In this document: positions 20,548 through 23,974 of the stretch, in pieces
Layout: every line of letters starts with the position of its first letter
How positions within the stretch are numbered: the first letter of the stretch is position 1
Virus record (IMG/VR): IMGVR_UViG_3300045996_002979
Span: 1-23,974 of that record
Length of the DNA stretch: 23,974 nt
From: a virus
Strand: one strand, 5' to 3'
Notes under the pieces: model-generated
Seen by the model: only the letters and a program-made list of their open reading frames with translations
Databases searched by the model: none
What the model was told of the DNA's origin: nothing
Made by a program: the position numbers and the translations under genes

Positions 20548-21251
20548 TAACCGAAGACCTTGCGGCGGCCGAGCGATAGGAAGAAGAGCAAGGGAAGCCT
20601 CTGCTCCGCGAACTCTCGGATCACGGAAAACTCAAACCGCTTCGGTATCTGACTCTGTTTTACCAGAAGGAAGATCGGGGCAATTTGCGACTCAAGTCTG
20701 CCGCGGTAGCCGGCACGATTGGACTTCACGAGGCGACGACCGGTCCCACTTCCACGCTTAAGACCCTTCGCGTCGGGGCGACGAATCGCCAGCAGCGTAT
20801 GGCCGGCGCGGGAGCGGATCCGGAACAGCTTCTGCCCGGTGACGCGCTCGAAGATGCGCGGCGTTACACGCCGTTGCGCCATGCGGCCATCTGTGAACTG
20901 GCCACTATCCCACCAGCTCGTGCCGCTGTCCTTGAGCGGGATCGCCAGTGCTGTCGCCGCCCTCGGCCGAACGGTGGCGCCATAGGCAAAAGCGGCCAGC
21001 ACATTTTCGCTGCGATTCCACCATCGGCTATACAGCCAGCCGACGATGGGCTTGTCCTGCTTCGGATAATACTTGTCGGTAACGGTGTTGCCGGCTCGCC
21101 GACTAAGCGCAGCCGACACCATCTCGCGGGCGCGGAACTTGGCGCTGGCCGTCGTTTCGGTAACCGCCTCGTCGGCGCCTTCGCGAATGGCCGAGCCCAT
21201 CCGCTCCATCTCGCGGGCGAGATGGGTTTCGACCGTGACCGAAATGTCCAT
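20547..21251 (-). CDS. Neck/minor tail protein (HK97 gp10 or lambda Z type)
   Basis: 234 residues. It is rich in arginine, with an N-terminal helix (ETHLAREMERMGSAIREGAD) and a positively charged, tryptophan-containing core (GWLYSRWWNRSENVLAAFAY). Position between the head-tail joining gene and the tail terminator, and the mixed helix/basic profile, fit neck proteins that bring head and tail together. The ATG shares one base with the preceding stop (TGATG). Confidence 0.72.
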   Translation of the reverse strand: MDISVTVETHLAREMERMGSAIREGADEAVTETTASAKFRAREMVSAALSRRAGNTVTDKYYPKQDKPIVGWLYSRWWNRSENVLAAFAYGATVRPRAATALAIPLKDSGTSWWDSGQFTDGRMAQRRVTPRIFERVTGQKLFRIRSRAGHTLLAIRRPDAKGLKRGSGTGRRLVKSNRAGYRGRLESQIAPIFLLVKQSQIPKRFEFSVIREFAEQRLPLLFFLSLGRRKVFG

Positions 21252-21562
21252 CAGGCAATACGCGAAAGCGGCAGGAGCCAGAGAATGCCACGCGTGTCGG
21301 CATCGCGCGGATCCCGCACGCTATACGTCATGTCATTGTAAAGCAGTTCGGCACCCTTCACGGGAGCAGGCAGTTCAGTCTTGCGGACCTTGACATGCAG
21401 CCCCTGCCTGGCAACTACCTGCCCGCCAAGATCAGCTTCATAATCCGGATTATCCACCAGGACGGTGATAGTCTCTGCCCATCCGTCGGGAGGCGTGTAT
21501 TCCGCCTGCTCACCCGCCTGCGCAAAGAGCGCTTCGTACATGGCGACGAGGTGCTCGCGCAT
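21251..21562 (-). CDS. Head-tail joining protein candidate
   Basis: 103 residues. An N-terminal helix (MREHLVAMYEALFAQAGEQA) leads into a small beta-barrel-like part (ETITVLVDNPDYEADLGGQV, LLYNDMTYSVRD). Size, fold pattern and location match lambda gpFII-like connector proteins that stop up the filled head and bind the tail. It starts with AAGGCGG just upstream. Confidence 0.65.
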   Translation of the reverse strand: MREHLVAMYEALFAQAGEQAEYTPPDGWAETITVLVDNPDYEADLGGQVVARQGLHVKVRKTELPAPVKGAELLYNDMTYSVRDPRDADTRGILWLLPLSRIA

Positions 21563-21568
21563 ACCGCC

Positions 21569-21922
21569 TTAGCCGCGTGGCGCGCCGCGCATCGGCATGC
21601 AGTAGACCGAGCCGGTAGCAGTCGATGCCGCCCGCAGCGAAATCGTGCGGTCGGTGCTTTGCAGTAAGAACGTATCTTCCGCACCGGACGCGAGCGGTGT
21701 CGAGGTCCCGTCATCGGTGGCGGAACCATCGTCGGTGCGGACGAAAACGAGAACGTTGGTCAAGTTGAAGAGTTTGACCGCACCCGCGTCGGCGAACGCA
21801 GAACTTCTGCTGCCGCCGGTCACTGGCGTGATCTTCTGACCTTCCTCCCAATTCTCGACAAAAAGTGGGAGGTTGCCGCCACTTTGAGACGTGACGGCTT
21901 CCACGTAATTCGTTCGCGCCAT
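21569..21922 (-). CDS. Small beta-rich head-completion region protein, unknown family
   Basis: 117 residues, hypothetical. It is beta-rich (GAVKLFNLTNVLVFVRTDDG, TFLLQSTDRTISLRAA) with a polar N-terminus. Placed directly after the capsid gene and a hairpin, it may be a head fibre, decoration or completion protein. The ribosome site is weak (GGA at 7 bp), which would keep its output low relative to the capsid. Confidence 0.65.
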   Translation of the reverse strand: MARTNYVEAVTSQSGGNLPLFVENWEEGQKITPVTGGSRSSAFADAGAVKLFNLTNVLVFVRTDDGSATDDGTSTPLASGAEDTFLLQSTDRTISLRAASTATGSVYCMPMRGAPRG

Positions 21923-21939
21923 AATCTAGTCCAAGGATG

Positions 21940-21971
21940 CGGCCGAGCCCCCTTGCGGAAAGGCCCGGCCG
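21940..21971 (-). terminator. Hairpin after the capsid gene
   Basis: A 10-bp stem (CGGCCGGGCC with GGCTCGGCCG, one G-T pair) and a 12-base loop form 4 bp after the capsid stop codon on the minus strand. No run of T follows, so it is better read as a partial attenuator or an mRNA-protecting 3' structure than a full terminator. Confidence 0.5.
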
Positions 21972-21975
21972 TCGA

Positions 21976-23007
21976 TCAGGTCAGCTTTGCGAAGGCAACG
22001 GTGCGCGGACGGCTGTTGAAGTTGACCGGGTTTGTCTGCGCCTCGAGATGCCGCAGAACATTCCGGCCGCCGTCGTCCCACTGCTTCGCATAGCGAGGCA
22101 GGCCCAGAGTATTCACCGTCTCCATGTACGGAGCCGGCGCATACCAGGTCTGGAACAGGTTCGGCACTCCGAGCGGGAAGAAGATCGCCTCGTCATCAGC
22201 GACGAACTTCTGTCCGTTCACATCGCCCGGATACTCCTCCAGGGTCACGCCGAAGGCATTCACCGCGATGCTTGCACCTGGATCCGTGCTGACCGCCTGC
22301 TGGCGGAGCTGCGCAGCATCCGTCCCGCCGAACGTCGAGATGTACTGCGGGTGGGCCAGCAGGGCCTCCATGAAGGCGTAACCGCAGAACCCGTGAACGC
22401 GGGTGAACAGCACGCCGCCAAGCTCGGTCCTGATCTGGCGGATGATCGTGTTAAAGCTGGCCCGCAGCGCGCCACTGGCAGGGCTCGCGTTGGCCAGGTC
22501 CATATCGATCACGGTCTGCGCGGTCTGACCGTGGATGGTGTAGAAGTCGTGAACGACCGACACGCCATCCGAGTCGTAGACCCGGCCCTTCAGGGCACCC
22601 ATGCGGTGCCACTCGAGCGTCATGTCCAGGTGCTGGGACATGCTGTCGAGACGATCGCGGACCAAGCCCTCGATCGTCATGACCTCGGTTTCCGAGCCGA
22701 AGGCCCGGACCCCCTGCACCTCGTCCGCATGCACCGCGTCCTGCAACGCGATGTGCGGAGCGGCGACGCTGATCAGCTCGCGCCGGTCACGCGGCTGGGT
22801 AGGCGGCACGCCGTTACGAGGCGAGGTCGGCACCAGCATCAGGGTCTGGCCGACGCGCTCGATCATGGCCGACAACGTGGTCATCCCACGCTCTCGGAAC
22901 AGACCGAGCTGGCCGATCCGACCGGGCCGGAAGGGCACGTTGTTGATGGTCTGCGTCAGCGAGGAAATGCTGAACGCATCGTTGTTCATGATGTCGAGCG
23001 TCGGCAT
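21976..23007 (-). CDS. Major capsid protein, lambda gpE family
   Basis: 343 residues, close to the 341 of lambda gpE. It has the family's order: N-terminal NDAFSISSLTQTINNVPFRP and IGQLGLFRERGMTT, a middle of FGSETEVMTIEGLVRDRLDS and LEWHRMGALKGRVYDSDG, and the late HGFCGYAFMEALLAHP, FVADDEAIFFPLGVPNLF and APAPYMETVNTLGLPRYAK. It forms the icosahedral shell. A perfect AAGGAG site precedes the ATG and overlaps the decoration gene's stop, so both are made in large amounts. A hairpin follows. Confidence 0.95.
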   Translation of the reverse strand: MPTLDIMNNDAFSISSLTQTINNVPFRPGRIGQLGLFRERGMTTLSAMIERVGQTLMLVPTSPRNGVPPTQPRDRRELISVAAPHIALQDAVHADEVQGVRAFGSETEVMTIEGLVRDRLDSMSQHLDMTLEWHRMGALKGRVYDSDGVSVVHDFYTIHGQTAQTVIDMDLANASPASGALRASFNTIIRQIRTELGGVLFTRVHGFCGYAFMEALLAHPQYISTFGGTDAAQLRQQAVSTDPGASIAVNAFGVTLEEYPGDVNGQKFVADDEAIFFPLGVPNLFQTWYAPAPYMETVNTLGLPRYAKQWDDGGRNVLRHLEAQTNPVNFNSRPRTVAFAKLT

Positions 23008-23018
23008 CGTGGGGCTCC

Positions 23019-23648
23019 TTAGTCCGGGATGATGCCGAGCGCGCGGAGGCCGGTCTTGGCGGTCTCCTTGTTCGCTGCGGTGAGACCGGATTTGTACATG
23101 AGGTGACGAGCATTGACGGTCGCGTCGCGAACCACGGCAGCGGACCGCTTCGCCCCGGCAGAGGCGTCGCAGTAGTCGATAATAATGCCGCCGACAGTCT
23201 CGGACCCATCCGAGTTGGCAGGGTCCCAGGCCTTGGCAGCGCCACGCGCGACCGGAAAGGCCAGCTTGTCACCAGCCGTCCAGTCCGCGGCACCATCGGC
23301 AATGGTAATGTCGATGCCGCCGTTCGTGAAGCGAGTGCCGACAGCGCCGGTCCCGACAAGAGCCCCGTCAGGCGCGCGCACAGTAAATGCGGCCGTGGCG
23401 CCCGTGGTCGTGAAGACCACCGAGTAGTTGCCGACACGGGCGCCAGCCCCAATACCGTGAACGGTAATGGCGCCGTTGCCCACGTTACCGGAGGCAGCGG
23501 TCGGCGCATTCAACGCCGTCAGAAAGCCGATTACCGTGCCGGGCTGGAGCGTCTGCCCCGTTGCGACGACGATATTCTCTCGGCTGCGAAACTCGTTGGC
23601 GAGGCTCAAAAGGAACTCGCCCGAGTGCATACCCTCTGTGAGCGGCAT
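23019..23648 (-). CDS. Head decoration protein (lambda gpD family) with inserted domain
   Basis: 209 residues, longer than the usual 110-130. The family's core is in two parts: EGMHSGEFLLSLANEFRSRE with ATGQTLQPGTVIGFLT at residues 5-45, and GGIIIDYCDASAGAKRSAAV with ALGIIPD at the end. Between about 55 and 134 lies an extra beta domain (VGNYSVVFTTTGATAAFTVR, DGALVGTGAVGTRF, DWTAGDKLAF) seen in many elongated decoration proteins, probably displayed on the head surface. It starts with AAGGAGG, a strong ribosome site. It stabilises the expanded capsid. Confidence 0.93.
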   Translation of the reverse strand: MPLTEGMHSGEFLLSLANEFRSRENIVVATGQTLQPGTVIGFLTALNAPTAASGNVGNGAITVHGIGAGARVGNYSVVFTTTGATAAFTVRAPDGALVGTGAVGTRFTNGGIDITIADGAADWTAGDKLAFPVARGAAKAWDPANSDGSETVGGIIIDYCDASAGAKRSAAVVRDATVNARHLMYKSGLTAANKETAKTGLRALGIIPD

Positions 23649-23663
23649 ATTCTCTGCCCCTCC

Positions 23664-23963
23664 TTATGCGCGGTCAGGGAAGACGGCGCCGGGCGGCTGC
23701 CCCGGCACGGCGGGATCGCGGACAACGCCGTCGCGCTCGGCCTGCGCCTGAGCCTCGGCGTCCTCAGGCTTCGGGCTGTCCTGGAAGCCCGATCGATCCA
23801 TGACGGACGACGGGTCGGGCTCCTGCTTGGCGTCGCGCGGATCGCGCTCCGCCTCGGCCTTCTTCAGCTCTTCCTTCTGCTGGACGCCCTGCTCGAGAGC
23901 GCGCTGCTCCCGCTCGGCGTCCGCCTTCCGCGCTTCCTCAGCCGGATCCGGCTGATTTGGCAC
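23664..23963 (-). CDS. Highly charged protein at the right edge, possibly the end of a longer head gene
   Basis: 99 residues from a GTG at 23963 with AGGA seven bases upstream. It is low-complexity and rich in E, K, D, A and P (EEARKADAEREQRALEQGVQ, QQKEELKKAEAERDPRDAKQ). The frame is still open to the window edge, so this may be a stand-alone gene or the C-terminal scaffold-like part of a prohead protease, which is what precedes the decoration gene in lambda-like phages. The window does not decide between them. It ends 15 bp before the decoration gene. Confidence 0.55.
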   Translation of the reverse strand: MPNQPDPAEEARKADAEREQRALEQGVQQKEELKKAEAERDPRDAKQEPDPSSVMDRSGFQDSPKPEDAEAQAQAERDGVVRDPAVPGQPPGAVFPDRA

Positions 23964-23974
23964 GTCGTCTTCCT

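Noticed and set aside
21937-23022. Plus-strand frame of 361 codons
   Set aside because: Antisense to the clearly recognised capsid gene, with arginine/histidine-rich shadow composition.
1-23974. CRISPR arrays, tRNA genes, insertion sequences or attachment sites
   Set aside because: No regularly spaced repeats with unique spacers, cloverleaf, transposase or terminal repeats were seen.

Overview
The window looks like the morphogenesis region of a tailed phage or prophage with a long, probably non-contractile (siphovirus-type) tail. Almost every gene lies on the minus strand, so reading runs from position 23974 down to 1. The order (decoration protein, lambda gpE-type capsid protein, head-tail connectors, tail terminator, tail tube, frameshifted tail chaperone, tape measure, appendages) is lambda-like. 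Codons are strongly G/C-biased and the protein style suggests a phage of a high-GC proteobacterium, perhaps an alphaproteobacterium. No chromosomal gene, integrase, tRNA or attachment site is visible, so lytic phage versus prophage cannot be decided and the host is inference only.

Head and connector block (about 23974-20101): a charged, possibly partial protein at the edge, a head decoration protein, a major capsid protein of the gpE family, a hairpin just after the capsid gene, then three connector/neck genes and a tail terminator candidate. Tail shaft block (20037-12546): tail tube protein, a small unknown gene, a 41-residue gene that copies the N-terminus of the tape measure protein, a tail assembly chaperone with a GGGAAAC slippery heptamer that joins it by -1 frameshift to a downstream frame, a plus-strand lipoprotein gene, and a 1559-residue tape measure protein carrying six exact-length 57-residue repeats.

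Appendage block (12546-1): an unusually rich set of modular carbohydrate-active or carbohydrate-binding proteins. It includes a polysaccharide-lyase-like concanavalin fold, two paralogous fibre proteins with the same C-terminal cap, a glycoside hydrolase family 5 endoglucanase with both catalytic glutamates, a tail-tip type protein, further fibres, a DUF2341/LamG protein and a right-handed beta-helix protein running off the left edge. Three of these proteins use proline-rich tracts as joints. Two of those tracts appear to have split a beta-helix protein from its own C-terminal cap, which ended up on the neighbouring gene. Two small plus-strand cassettes with repeated boundaries interrupt the block near 6.0-6.4 kb.

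Taken together, the window reads as a phage whose tail carries an interchangeable kit for binding and cutting polysaccharides, cellulose or a related beta-glucan among them, assembled by module exchange at proline-coding joints and small repeats.
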